From Cichorium intybus (taxonomy: Eukaryota > Streptophyta > Magnoliopsida > Asterales > Asteraceae): DNA of 64,000 nt. Positions 12,495 through 24,309 of the stretch are shown in pieces. Positions within the stretch are counted from its first letter, which is position 1; the number at the start of each line of letters is the position of its first letter. The position numbers were made by a program, and so were the translations under genes. The stretch spans positions 57,956,354 to 58,020,353 of the forward strand of contig CM042011.1 of NCBI GenBank assembly GCA_023525715.1, given 5' to 3'. The notes under the pieces were generated by a model. That model had not been told where the DNA came from and made no database searches. It saw only the letters and a list, made by a program, of their open reading frames with translations.

Positions 12495-15098
12495 TGTAAC
12501 GCCAAGACACTCTTTTTATGAAATATAATAAAAAGGGTAAAATGGTCATTTTACCTTGGAAGGGTAAATTGGTCTTTTGGACAGAAAAGTATTTGGTTTG
12601 AAATAATATTTTGAGTTTTGGACTTAAAATGTTATAAAAACTGATTTTGGTCATTTTACCGCAAAAGGGTAATTTGGTCATTTGACCATGTGAAGGACCA
12701 AATATGGAAAATATTGTTGTTAGTGGCAAATGTATAAAGAATGAAAGTTTTATTGTAATAAAACTTGATTATAGTGGTTAAAGTTCAAGAAAATGAACTT
12801 AGGGACCAAAAATGTAAAAAATTGAGGTATAAATATAAGAGAGTTGACTCTCTCTTTGACTGGCCATTTGTGCAGCTACGGGAACGATTTTGGGAGCAAA
12901 ATTCTGCAGAAATCATGAAGCTTGAGGCAAGGAATTGGAATCATAGCTTGGAATTGGTGATTCCTATGTTAATCAAGGTTAGTAAACTTGATTTTAACCA
13001 AGTTCTTGAGGTGTTCTTGATTTGGTTTTATAGAAACTGAAATTTGTGAATTTCAGTTATGATTATGTGGTTTAGATAGTTTATTACTTCCATTAAGTCA
13101 TGCTAAAAGGACTTAACTCAAGAAAATAGAAGTAGATTGCTATTTGTGATGAATTTGAAGTTTTGGGTTTTGGGACTAAGAACCCTAATTCTTCATTTTG
13201 ATTGATTTAGTTGTTTTGAATGGTTGAAAACCTTGTTTTAGTATAAGGTTTTAGCCTAGAAACAAACCCCAAACGATTAAGGACAGGATTAAGGACTTAA
13301 TGGGCAAAAACTGCGTGCTACAGTGCACAAATCGCGACTGATCAGGAACCTGCCCAGGCGCTAGGCGCAGTGCGCCCAGGACCAGGGCGGGGTGCGCCCA
13401 GGCGCAGCGCGCCCAGCCCCTGGCGCAGTGCGCCCTTAGACAGGGACTTTAAAATGCTAACTTTTGTTTGGCTTGTCCGATTTAGCTCAAACTTGAACCG
13501 TAGGCTCGTTATGGTCTGAAAAGTTTAGGAAAATTTTTATATTGAGTTTTCGACCCCTCGGGGGCACTGTAGATCGATTCGAATGCCTCGGTGAATAGTA
13601 AAATTCATAAAAAGTTAGTAAACAGAAAGTTTATTAACTAGGCATTGTTTATAATGATAATGTATTGAACTCTATTGTATTAGAGTTAATTGGAATGGTT
13701 ATTAACCTATTATCATTTGGTATATAAATTAATATATAGGTATGGGACAAAATGGTTGTGGTGCACGCAAAGGCAAGAAACAACCGGGAATGTAAATGCA
13801 ACTAGCATCCAGGTGAGTAATCTCACTGATATCATATATGATATATGATGATTGAATTGTTACAGGTTGAAACTGACTTGTGGGACGAAAATGACAAGTT
13901 TGAAGATATATGAAGATGACAATACCAGATAAGCCGTGAGTCTGATAAAGACAAGAACGGAGCTGTGAGTCAGTCAATATTAATGGTACGACAAGACCAG
14001 ATAAGCTGTGAGTCTATTATAGACAAGAACGGAACTGTGAGTCGAACTTATATCGACAAGACCAGATAAGCCGTGAGTCTTTAATAGACAAGAACGGCAC
14101 TGTGAGTCGAACCTATATATAGACAACAGCGGGCTAACCCGTGAGTCTAGGCAACAGCGGGCTAACCCGTGAGCCATGGTTTATTTTGATGAGCCAAACT
14201 TATATAGACAACAGCGGGCTAACCCGTGAGTCTAGGCAACAGCAGGCTAACCCGTGAGCCATGGCAACAGCGGGCTAACCCGTGAGCCATAATTGATCGT
14301 GAACGAAACTGTTAATAGATGGTGCGGCCACTTGTGGCTATGATATTGGATGCTATATCCAACTGGTGCGGCCTATATGGCTATGATATGATTATACAGA
14401 AATGGTGCAGCCTGATGGCTATGATTCCGGGTCGTTGAACCCAAACTGGTGCAGCCTGCGGGCTATGATTTATATGCTAGAAATGATTTGGTACAGCTCG
14501 TATAGCCTTGACAAATGATATGACTTATATAGTCATAATATATAGTATAGTCAGGTATGACTAAGAAAGATGGGACAGAAATAGTACAGACTGGATATGA
14601 TTGGTATGCAAATAACAGACTGGGTATGATAAAGTGTACAATTACCCGATGTGATTTGAAAATCACATGATATCATGATTCTGCCGGTAAGGCCACACAG
14701 TAGGATGTGAAATCCTCAGATACATACGGTTAGCCAGTAAGGCTAGAAGTCTGGAATCGATATCTAGACAGTTATATGATTGTATTTATTGTACACATTA
14801 TTTGCAGATATGATTACTCACTGAGCTTTGTAGCTCGTACCATTTGTTAAATGTCCCTGCAGGTTAACTTAACCCTGATAAGGGTAAAGATAGAGTCTGT
14901 GACTTCGGAGTGGGACTTGTAGATGCTGTATGTAGCAGCCTGGCTTCAAAGGAGACTATGGTATTTTATACTCTCCTTGATACACTTGTACCCGTGTTTA
15001 TTAAAATATACCCCTTTGTTATGGTTTTATGTATTGAAACCTTGCTTTTAAATGAAAATTTTTTCAGGGGTGTTTTGTTTTAAAAGCCGGGTGTTACA
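12495..15098 (+). mobile_element. Solo LTR of a Ty3/gypsy element, TSD CTTTA
   Basis: The unit starts TGTAACGCCAAG and ends GGGTGTTACA, with CTTTA at both sides (12490-12494 and 15099-15103). Its first about 230 bp (GGTCATTTTACC, GGTCTTTTGGACAGAAAAG, GACTTAAAATGTTATAAAAA) and its tail resemble the LTRs of the gypsy element at 40843-49587. It is 2604 bp against 1941 bp, so it is a related family, not the same copy. No internal region is present, consistent with LTR-LTR recombination. It sits upstream of the OST48 fragment. Confidence 0.9.
13900..14475 (+). repeat. Tandem motifs inside the solo LTR
   Basis: Three short-repeat families follow one another: GACAAGACCAGATAAGCCGTGAGTC and GACAAGAACGG variants (13915-14110), CAACAGCGGGCTAACCCGTGAG units (14120-14290, about five copies), then GGTGCGGCC...CTATGAT units (14320-14475). 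The last type is also the tandem unit of the gypsy LTRs at 42180-42420 and 48984-49224. Confidence 0.85.
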
Positions 15099-15103
15099 CT
15101 TTA

Positions 15104-17440
15104 TGTGATATATGCAGTGATTTTCTTAGTAAATGTACTCATATACAAAGCCATACATTGATTTTCTTACTACATGTAAAGTTTAGGTGGAACCTTTTTA
15201 AGAACTTCTCACAGGCATTTTATCAAATACCTGGAGTCCAATCTTGCAGTTGCAGGTCAGTCATCGGTGATAATCAAATTGTAGATCGGGGAAGTCGAGA
15301 TTGAGCTTAATTGAAATACACCACACATGCACATAGGAACTACAACTGAACAGAGTCACAAAATCTAGTGATGATAGTCGAATCAGAAAGAAATAAGAAT
15401 TTGAAGCGTAGGGATGAGGGAAAAATAAGAATCATAAAAATAGAGTGTGTTCACTGACGGAATCAAAAAGCATACCAGTTTTGCGATGAAACTTCATCTG
15501 GGCTTTATTGAATCTCTTGATTCTGTTTAAGCAACTCATCCATATCGATGCAGATTGAAGAATCACATACTTGAAGTTGAAGTCGTGCTGATTAAGATTA
15601 CAGAGGCAGAATACGTACACCTGATGGCTTTCACAAAATTGTATCGATTAAGTTATTTACCTGTGAGATCAACAATAGCAGTACTCCGATCAGAGATAAG
15701 CTAAAACCGCCGACATGCAAAGCTTGACGAAATCAGGAGCGCCATCGCTTTCCCACCGCAAAGGTGGAGGAGTCGGAGGAAGACACTGGGTCTTGAAGCA
15801 ACGAAGAGTGAAGAAGGCGGTGCAGAAGACGGTAAATCTAGGAGCTGAAAACACATTCGGTGGAAGCGGAAGACAACACGTGTGACTCAAACACAAAAGA
15901 TCCGACTTATGCCCAGATCCAAACCCGAATTAGTGGATCCTAATACAAATTCCAAACCGCGTGACACAACATGGAAAAAAAAGTACACAACATTCCCGGA
16001 AATGACGGCAATTAATTAATAGAGTAATAATAAATAATCTAAGAATTAATATTCTGAATTAATATCAAATTGTTAATAAAATAAAAACCAATTACATCGA
16101 TAAATAATATTAAAAAATCAAATATTGATTTCTAGTAAGTAATCAATCGAGCTACTATTATCTAATTATTGAATTTCGTGCATAAGTAAAAGTGTTCATC
16201 TACGGTCATATTTGATTATAAGAAGGGTAAAATAAAATTGTTTTATATACTAGACGAATTAAAATACAATAGTGAAAATCAAAAGCAACCTAAAAATTGC
16301 AGATTCTTGACTTGTAAAATTGCACGGAAGAACTCATGTCCGTAAAGGTTTTTAAGTCGCTTAATGGTCGTATGTTTTGGCATAAAACTTAGGATTTGAT
16401 GTAGATTATCGTTCATTCCAACAAATTTGGAATAACCGATAAATGTAAAGTGAATACTCCGAAACATGGAAGAACAAAGAATTTGGAATATCCTGCTTGC
16501 TGAATTCGCAAAAAAAGAAGGAAAAGCAGATGAGATCCCGATTTGGGAATGAGGAATACGGCTAAAAGAGCTATATATATCGTCGTAAGATCCCTAGAAG
16601 CCTCCAAAAAGTCCTCTCATGGGGAACCACGTGACACATGTTTTTTGGAGGTTTCTATAAACTTCTTGGACCTTAACAACGATGTACACATTAACACGGA
16701 CAATCAAAGTCTGATTCGACCCAAATCTTGTTAAAAATAAAAGTTCTTCAGCTCCCAACAGCTGATGTGGCGTGTGAAGTGAAAATTGCGTCTGAATCAC
16801 GCCATTTCACGAACCTTGTATTTCACGTCCATGACCCACGACAGGCGTGCATGTGATGTTAGCCCATCCCTTGATTCGCTAAAGCATTTGAAGGCTAAAA
16901 GTAATGAAAGGCTTATAAACCCTTCAAATTTCCTTCCACCCACAAAAGGAAACTAGCCAACTTGTTATTTCCTTAATAATTTCCAACAACCCCACCAAGT
17001 TGGAATCCTTTCCCTCAAATTGATAATGTCACTTGGGTGTCAGTAAAATTAAACCTAATAAATTGTAGATAAACAAGAAGAGACCGGTTTAATGTATCCC
17101 ATGAATTTAAAGCAAGAACCTTGTGACCTCTCCGATTTACCACTACACACCACGTCATACATCTTTGCCATGCGCTACAAACCATTTTCACGAGCCACTA
17201 CAAGATAAACAACTAATCTTCATTTGTGGAGGCACCACCACTAGATCATATATGCAAAGTTTCGCAACATCTTCGTTTCTTAAATGCCTCCAAACTTTGT
17301 TAAGTGTTTTAAATCAACATCGGTCTTGGCAACAACATAATATATTACCTCACATGAAGCTATCATTATTTATAGTACCTTCCATCATTAATTAATTTTT
17401 CATTACTCTTTGAACTTGAGAATCAGGAACACTAATTTCA
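15104..17440. other. No recognisable gene
   Basis: Short open frames occur on both strands (for example 15432-15620 minus and 15690-15896 minus, the latter proline/cysteine rich) but none shows a family I know. Part may be further captured gene sequence, given the fragments at 10-12 kb; this is unproven. Confidence 0.4.
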
Positions 17441-17448
17441 AGTTGTGT

Positions 17449-18010
17449 TTACATCACCAAACCGTTCAATTGTTGTTTTAAACTCATGACTCTCGTGGTA
17501 ATTCTAGCCAAATTTCTCATTAGAGGTTTAGTAAACGGATCTATCAAGTTCCTACTTGTCTTGAGATACACAACTTTGATGGTACCACTTTCAATTAAAT
17601 GTCTCAGACACCAATATGTATTTACTTCCATTATACACAACATTATATACTTTAGATAGTGTGGTCTTACTGTCACAGTAGACATGAATATATGACATTG
17701 GAATATCCCAGATACAGATACCCAAAAGTATATCTCTAGTCCACTCTGCCTATTTTCTTGCTGCTTCTAAGGCAATAAACTCAGCCTACACCGTTGAGTG
17801 ACCAATGTATGTTAGTTTCTTTTTTCACACAAGAAATAGTTCTTATAGCTAGTTTTTGAATCTAACCACTTGTAGATTTAGAATCATTGGTGTGACCTAT
17901 CCAACTGGCATCATAATACCCTTCTAGTATACCATAAAATGACATCTATGTCAACTCAAGAGTACTTGTCATTTTCAGGTACGCTAGTACTCTTCCTACT
18001 GCCTTCTAAT
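17449..18010 (-). pseudogene. Ty1/copia RNase H remnant
   Basis: Minus-strand frames give RHLIESGTIKVVYLKTSRNL then IDPFTKPL (17685-17449), the typical end of copia RNase H. Further upstream, disconnected pieces resemble AEFIALEAARK and GYYDASWIGHTNDSKSTSG. Many stops and frameshifts separate the pieces. LTRs not found. Confidence 0.75.
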
Positions 18011-18339
18011 GCTCTATCCATAGGTTGACAATATAATAACTCAATTTTCTTACATCGAATGTGACGTCAGTTCAAATGTAATTCATGGCATATATCATGT
18101 TACTTATTACATTCCCATAATCCAGTTGAGCCAATGCTCAACTAGATTTCACATTAAGTTTCATACTTGAATCAAAACGACTTATAAATTCCTTAGTATT
18201 CAAATAATAATACTTTTTTAGAACTTTCTCTATATAATAGGATTGAATCAAAGAAATATGACTACCATTGACACCCAGAATGGTATATATTCCTCCTAGA
18301 TCTTTTTGTTAGGACCCATGGTGGCTAGCGAAATACGGA

Positions 18340-18990
18340 ATAATACACATTTTGAAGAATAACGATAATAAAATGAATAGCATATATGAGCAATCCAGAT
18401 TTCATTAGATAACAAAGAGTAAATAAAAATGCATGCAGAACACACGTTTCAGGGAAAGTGGTTCCCTAGAGACAAACTCCTTGAAATCTAAAAACTACAT
18501 TGTAGGTGCACACATACAAATGACCACTTCCCTTTCTATTTGTAGGAAAAAGGAAATATTCCTAAATACAAAGGGAATATTCTAGCCTAACTATCACTCA
18601 TCATTGTAAAGCATTTCTAGATCTAACAATATCCCTTAAATTCTAGGAATTGATGAGGGATACAATGATAGAATACATTATACAAATACAATGCTAAAAT
18701 ACATAATATCTGGAAGTAGGAATGGTGCGACTGTGTGAAACAAATGCTGAGATGTCTTGGATAATCTGAAGCGTCTATAATATATGATGCTGGGTAATAG
18801 AATCTCTAAACGTCAAAGGTCTTTGGCTTGTACCACTTAATGGATCTAATACATTTGGTTTTAATATTATACACCCAACAAAAAATAATATGATTTCAAT
18901 GTGGGAGAAAACTAAATACCATGTTAGAGTGTGATAAAGCTTGTTTTTATTTGTTAAGTAATAATGGTAGCACTATAGAACTTCAAGGGA
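18340..18990. other. No recognisable gene between two copia remnants
   Basis: AT-rich sequence with nothing codable. It may include LTR or leader of one of the flanking copia fragments, but no TG...CA pair or duplication was found. Confidence 0.4.
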
Positions 18991-19149
18991 TGTAGTAACC
19001 AAAAAAGTAAACAACTCTAGACAAGGGTAGTGCACAACACATTGGGCCAATATAACCAAATCTAGAAGCTCCATGCAAGATAAAACATTTATATATCTGG
19101 TAAAGTATCTCAACATCTAGCAATGTAAGGATTTGTTATGGATAATAAG

Positions 19150-19790
19150 GACATAATGGATAATTATAAACCCATTACCTACCATGAAGTTATATTGATT
19201 ATAGAATATGATGAATTGCTTAAAGCCATGAATGTTGAGATGCAGTAAATGAAGTGCAAGCATGTCTGGGACTTGGTCAACCTTCCACTAGGTAACAAAG
19301 TAGTTTGGTGTAAGTGAGTCTTCAATAAAAAGACCAAAATGGATGGAAGTATACACACCTTTAAAACACGACTTGTGGAAAATGAATATACACCGACTAA
19401 TGGTATAAACTATAACAAAACGTTTTGCGAGTCACTAGTATTAAAGTAATCAAGATACTTATTGCCATTGACTCATATTCTGATTGTGATATATATGGAA
19501 AATGGATGTTAAGACTTCTTTCTTAAATGACCACCTCAGTGAGGACATTTATATGGTGTAACCTGAAGGTTTTCTTAACTGAAAGCATTGTGATCAAGTG
19601 CGTGAGCTTCATATATGCATATATATGGTTAATATAAGCGCCTAGGATTCTGAAACAATGTTTTAACAAGAAAATAAAAGAGTTTGGTTTTACTTAAAAC
19701 ATGGATAAACCCTATGTCTACACTAGGTTCAGTATGAGCACTATTGTGTTCCTTATCATGTATGCAAATGGCACTTTAGTAATGGTTCTA
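19150..19790 (+). pseudogene. Ty1/copia reverse transcriptase (RVT_2) remnant
   Basis: Plus-strand frames, broken by several stops and shifts, give AMNVEMQ, VWDLVNLPLGNKVVWCK, KKTKMDGSIHTFKTRLV, IWKMDVKTSFLNDHLSEDIY and EFGFT..MDKPYVYTRF: the first half of a copia RT. The YVDD region is missing. It runs opposite to the RNase H remnant at 17449-18010, so the two are separate insertions or an inversion. Confidence 0.8.
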
Positions 19791-20249
19791 TTAATGGTTT
19801 GTAAACTGGTACATATAAAGATACTACAATAAAACATTGACAAATTAGGAAAGTAAATTCACACTTTAGTAATGGTTCTATTAGGATAGTAAATTTCAAG
19901 TATTTGCATAGTAAATTCACTATTACTAATGGTTCTATTTTGTTTGTAGATCTGTATATATTAGTAAGTAATTTCCAAGTTTAAGCCCTAAATTAAATTT
20001 GCCCATTACTATGATTCTCCCCTGGGAACCGGTACCGAATATCCGGAACTGATATCAATACCGATCCGGCATCAGGTTTCATGCATACGGGCTGGTCCTT
20101 GAGTCAACTTCTTGGCTTCAAACAGTTTTAGTCCCGGTTTAGGCCGGGCCGAGCCTTATGCTCACTTGTAGTTGTCACAAAAAAAAATCAGGTATATTCA
20201 AGACAAAAGATGTAAGTGATTCTATAAAATATTATAATACATAAATAAA

Positions 20250-20512
20250 TCAAGAACGTGTTCGGCACACAGCCTTTGAAAGCTTTTGTAAGCTTTTACC
20301 TTTTAGCTTTCAAGAGAAAAGCTCAAAAAAAAACTTTGCTCTGCAGCGGGAACTTTTAACTTTTATTTTAAATACTTCAAAAGCTACTTCTACTAGTTTT
20401 TTGGAGCTTTTAACTGTTTTAGATTATGTTATATTTTTAAAAGTTAACAATTACTTTTGTCGAATACTTCTATATAAATAAAAACTACAGCTTCCAACGG
20501 AATAGAAGCAGG
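20250..20512. other. Possible hAT-like MITE debris
   Basis: GTGTTCGGCACAC at about 20259 and repeated AGCTTTT/AAAAGCT blocks resemble the ends and interior of short hAT-type MITEs. No TSD was found, and the right part touches the hAT element at 20521. Confidence 0.3.
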
Positions 20513-20520
20513 TAGATGAT

Positions 20521-20715
20521 TAGGGCTGGCAATTCTAACCCGAACCTACTAACCCACCCGAACCCAACCCAATAATTTGTAGGTTGGGTTTATATTCTCA
20601 ACCCGTTTAATTAAATGGGTTGACCCATGTAACCCGTTTAATTAAATAGGTTGGGTTAGGGTTGAAAATCCCAACCTGATTTCAACCCGTCAACCCGTAT
20701 ATGTATGTATGTATG

Positions 20716-20793
<78 letters not shown>

Positions 20794-21415
20794 TTATTTT
20801 TATATTAGGTAATTAAGTTGCATCTGAATCTGCCTTCAGCACGGGTGGTAGGGTACTTGATGCTTATAGAAGCTTTTTGACACCCTCTATAGTTGAGACT
20901 ATTATTTGTTTAAGAGATTGGGTATTTGGAGAAGGTTAGCTTTAACTTCTTACATGACGAAGAAGATGGATGATCAAGATGACAATCATATCAAAAGTGG
21001 AAGTCGTGGACGAGTTGGTGAAAGTGAAAGTCAAGTTACATAAAATTTTGATATTAATTCGTGTTTGAATTACGACTTTATAATTTTTATGGTTGTAAGC
21101 ACTTGGTTTGAGGTTTGTTATGAACTTGGTTTATGGTTACTTATGGATTTATAAATTACAATGTTTAACTTTTAAGGGGTACTTTTGGAAATTTTAAATA
21201 GGTCAACCTAGGTTTAACCCATTTATTAAACAAGTTGGGTTGAAAAAACACTAAACAGGTCAACCTGATTTCAACCCATTTACTAAAAAGGTTGGGTTGA
21301 GTTAGAATTTCTCAACCTATTTAAGTATACAGGTTGGGTTGGGTACAAACTTTCAACCCATTTAATTAATCAGGTTGTCCCGTTAACGGCTCAACCCAAC
21401 CCATTGCCACCCCTA
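20521..21415. mobile_element. Non-autonomous hAT element, 895 bp, TSD TAGATGAT
   Basis: The ends are TAGGGCTGGCAA and TTGCCACCCCTA, inverse of each other with one mismatch. They are flanked by the perfect 8-bp duplication TAGATGAT (20513-20520 and 21416-21423). Subterminal regions are full of AACCCG/GGGTTG motifs in both orientations (for example 20536-20700 and 21180-21400). A (GTAT)n-(TA)n array lies at 20701-20790. No transposase. Its right end is about 150 bp from the TATA box of the phosphatase-like gene, so it sits in that gene's upstream region. Confidence 0.9.
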
Positions 21416-21564
21416 TAGATGATTTACTGATTTACCAAACACGATAGTGTTAATAGGTTATTTATTGTATTTCCCCTTAAATAAAATAAATAATTACTAT
21501 GAATAAAATAGGGGAATGATGAAGCGTGGACAGATGACGAAAGGAAGGGGGCAAAACACAGCTT

Positions 21565-21571
21565 ATATAAG
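21565..21571 (+). promoter_or_regulatory. TATA box of the VSP/acid-phosphatase-like gene
   Basis: TATATAA lies 52 bp before the first ATG, within GCTTATATAAGCAATGC. The same context stands before the pseudogene copy (TATATAA at 32378-32384), showing the promoter was duplicated with the gene. Confidence 0.7.
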
Positions 21572-21622
21572 CAATGCGATAGCCCAAATGCTTCCATCCC
21601 ACAACACAAAATAACAACTATA

Positions 21623-22558
21623 ATGCATGCCCCAACACGATTCATGGTTCTCACGTTGCTTTTCATTCTTTTTACCGCCTCAACCGCCATTGCATCTTCA
21701 AACATCTACATCCACTTGCTCAACCCACATTACGGTTCCGGCGGCCATAAGCATCCCGACCTCAACTGCTTGAGCTGGCGGCTGGCCGTCGAGACCAACA
21801 ACCTGCAGAATTGGACCGTAGTTCCCCTAGCATGCAAAGATTATGTCGGTCATTACATGCTCGGAAAACAATACCGTCAGGATGTTGATCTGGTCACGGC
21901 CGAAGCCTATGAGTTTGCCAAAGGCCTCAACCTCGCCGGAGACGGAATGGACGTTTGGGTGTTCGACATTGATGAAACCACCATCTCTAATCTCCCATAT
22001 TATGCTCGCGACACCGTTGGTTTCGGGTAATGAATTGAATCTAACTAGATCATTCTTTCTGTGTCGTTAAACTATCGTGTTTTTATATATTTTTGGATGC
22101 ATTTTCAGGGCAGTACCCTTGAATCTGACGACGTTCAACGCTTGGTTGGAGGAAGCAGCGGGGCTGGCGATACCCGGGTCTCTTAAACTGTACAAAAAGT
22201 TAATAGCATTAGGGTTCAAGATAGTGTTTCTCACCGGAACTGAAGAGATTCACAGGGAAGCCCGTACAAAAAATTTAAAGGCAGTTGGTTATACTACGTG
22301 GGAAAAGCTAATCCTGAGGTGAGTCGTTAGATAAATATTATTTACATTGATCGTACATATTTGGTTGTAAATGGTAATGTTTGTAGGGAAGCTGGGGACG
22401 GAACCGGAGTGGCGTACAAAGCGAAGAAAAGGAAAGAGTTGGAGGAGGCTGGATACAGGATTCGTGGGAATATGGGTGATCAGTGGAGCGATTTGCTTGG
22501 GAACAACGCCGGAGATCGCACGTTCAAACTTCCCGATCCAATGTACTACATTGGTTAA
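21623..22558 (+). CDS. Vegetative storage protein / class B acid phosphatase-like (HAD family)
   Basis: Three exons join in phase: 21623-22026, 22109-22318 and 22387-22558, giving 261 residues and a normal stop. All borders are GT/AG. Residues 1-25 look like a signal peptide (hydrophobic LTLLFILFTASTAIA), so the product should enter the secretory path to the vacuole or apoplast. HAD phosphatase motifs are present: VFDIDETT with nucleophile Asp115 and Asp117, FLTGTEE (motif II), a Lys-rich YKAKKRKELE stretch, and GDQWSD near 235-240 (motif IV), then FKLPDPMYYI at the end. Plant VSPs and related acid phosphatases share this layout; here both catalytic Asp residues are kept, so phosphatase activity is possible, while storage or jasmonate/wound induction is only family knowledge. 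No break seen. The decayed copy at 32396 marks a duplication. Confidence 0.92.
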
Positions 22559-22599
22559 CAAGCCGGTGTTTCAAGTATATCAGCCAAATTAACTCCGTT

Positions 22600-23815
22600 C
22601 TAATTTTAATAATCGCTCCAGATTTTCTAATAATTCTTTTGAATATGAAATTTATCATATTTCATATGTCAAAGTTTCGAAGGTTGTTAACGGTCAACGG
22701 ATAGGTTGATATTTGAAATGAAAGACTATGTATTTTTTTCCTGTTTTAGTAATTTATTTAATGAACACTGTGGTTTATCATTTCATTGCAAAATGATACA
22801 CATTTTTAACTAAAACATAAGATTTTTTTTTATCAAATATCACACAAAATAGATGCAACATATAAACCATTCACAATCCCTTCGGATTTTGCATGGGATC
22901 CAAATGATTATCGGACGGTGAGCGTGTGGACCGGATAACCGAATCGGAATCGGAACCGGTTAGTACTGGATGGGGAAGTTCGGTTTAGTTCCGATCCTTG
23001 ATTTATTACTTATTCGGTTACCGTTATTCCGACACTGGTCCGGTTTGGTCTGGTTCCGAAACTAGTGACGAGCATTTGAACTGAAAAAACGAATCCGAAC
23101 CAGAACCAAACCAAACTGGAACCGGTTAGAACTGGACAAAGGGGATTTGTTGGTAAATTTAAGGTTATCGACATATTTTAGTGCAATCAGAATTACTATT
23201 GAGACATGCTTAGTTTACTTTACGTTCTGAGATTGAAGATGCGATGTGCACACTCGGACCGATAAATGTGGACTTGGGAATAAGGGGGTCCGAGGACAGG
23301 GCCTGAAGACGGGGTTCAAGGTGCAGCGCCCCGACCCAAAAGTGGTTTCTTATTGAGAAAATTGGATTCGTCCTTATTTTCCCCAATAATACCCAAGGGT
23401 TGCACTTTTCGTTTGAGAGTCGTTTTTCTCTTTGAAAACTGTCACCTTCCCTCATATATAAGGAATGATAGACGTTGCAGAAGTTTAGATATACAAAAAA
23501 AATATAAAAAAATACGTTCTTCTCTGCAACTCGTCAGTCTCTTCAAAAACCCAAATCATCATTGTATTATGGGTTTCTAAATTCTGATTAGGTCTGTAAT
23601 CAAAATTCTTTTCTTGGATTATCTCACGCTCTGAATTTGTGAAACCCCAAGCTAGTGTCGAGTTACAAATTTCAGAAAGTTATATACACAATCCAAGTAA
23701 TTATCCAAGTTAATTATTGTTATTTTAAATTCCAAAATCTAATATAGTTCAGTCCGGTTCCGGTCCTTGATTCTTTGTTTATTCGGTTATCAGTTATTCT
23801 AGTTACATCCATACC
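22600..23815. other. No gene; CGGTTCCGG-rich MITE-like debris
   Basis: 22918-23130 and 23745-23820 hold repeated CCGGTT/AACCGG and CGGAACC motifs in both orientations, as in small hAT-type MITEs, but no clear ends or TSD. The rest is AT-rich with no credible coding frame. Confidence 0.4.
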
Positions 23816-23818
23816 GGA

Positions 23819-24172
23819 TACTACAAGAAAAGTTAATGTTAGTGACCAATTTATTAGTAGCGACGAAAATTTGGTCACAAATATTATCTTTTAGTCACGC
23901 TATATTAAGTCGTCACAGAATTTTGTTAGTGTTATAAATTTAGTGACCAAATCTATGAGGATTGTCACTTACGGGTCACTAAACTAAACAATAAAAGTAG
24001 CAGAATGACCAAAATTAATGATCACTGCATTAAAGACTTAGTGACCAAAAATAATAGAAACAGATCCATTAACAACAATTTATGCATTAGATAAGTTGTA
24101 TAATGTGCATAAAAACATGTTATTGTTGTGTATAACAAAAAATTATTGTATACAGATCAGCTCCAGAAAATA
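23819..24172. mobile_element. Truncated or nested CACTA terminal region
   Basis: TACTACAAGAAAAG at 23822 is a CACTA terminus with its first base changed. It is followed by repeated subterminal units in both orientations (TTAGTGACCAA, TTTGGTCAC, TAGTCGTCAC). Similar units (TTAGTTAGTGATCAT) appear past the next element near 26645, so that element may have inserted into this one. Confidence 0.6.
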
Positions 24173-24191
24173 ATACACTACAAGAAACACA

Positions 24192-24309
24192 GGCAATACC
24201 GGCGACGCCATTAGCGGCGACAGCCGGTATTACCGGCGACACACAGAACACGCGTCTCGTGTCGCCGGTAATACCCGCTGTCGCCGCTAATGGCGTCGCC
24301 GGTATTGCC
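24192..24309. repeat. 118-bp near-perfect hairpin at the CACTA left end
   Basis: Arms of about 50 bp start GGCAATACCGGCGACGCC and close with its inverse GGCGTCGCCGGTATTGCC, around a loop near 24243-24258. Each arm contains several CACTA subterminal units. Confidence 0.9.

Noticed and set aside
13915..14470. CRISPR-like regular repeats
   Set aside because: Plant LTR with variable short tandem units, no constant repeat/unique spacer structure and no cas genes.
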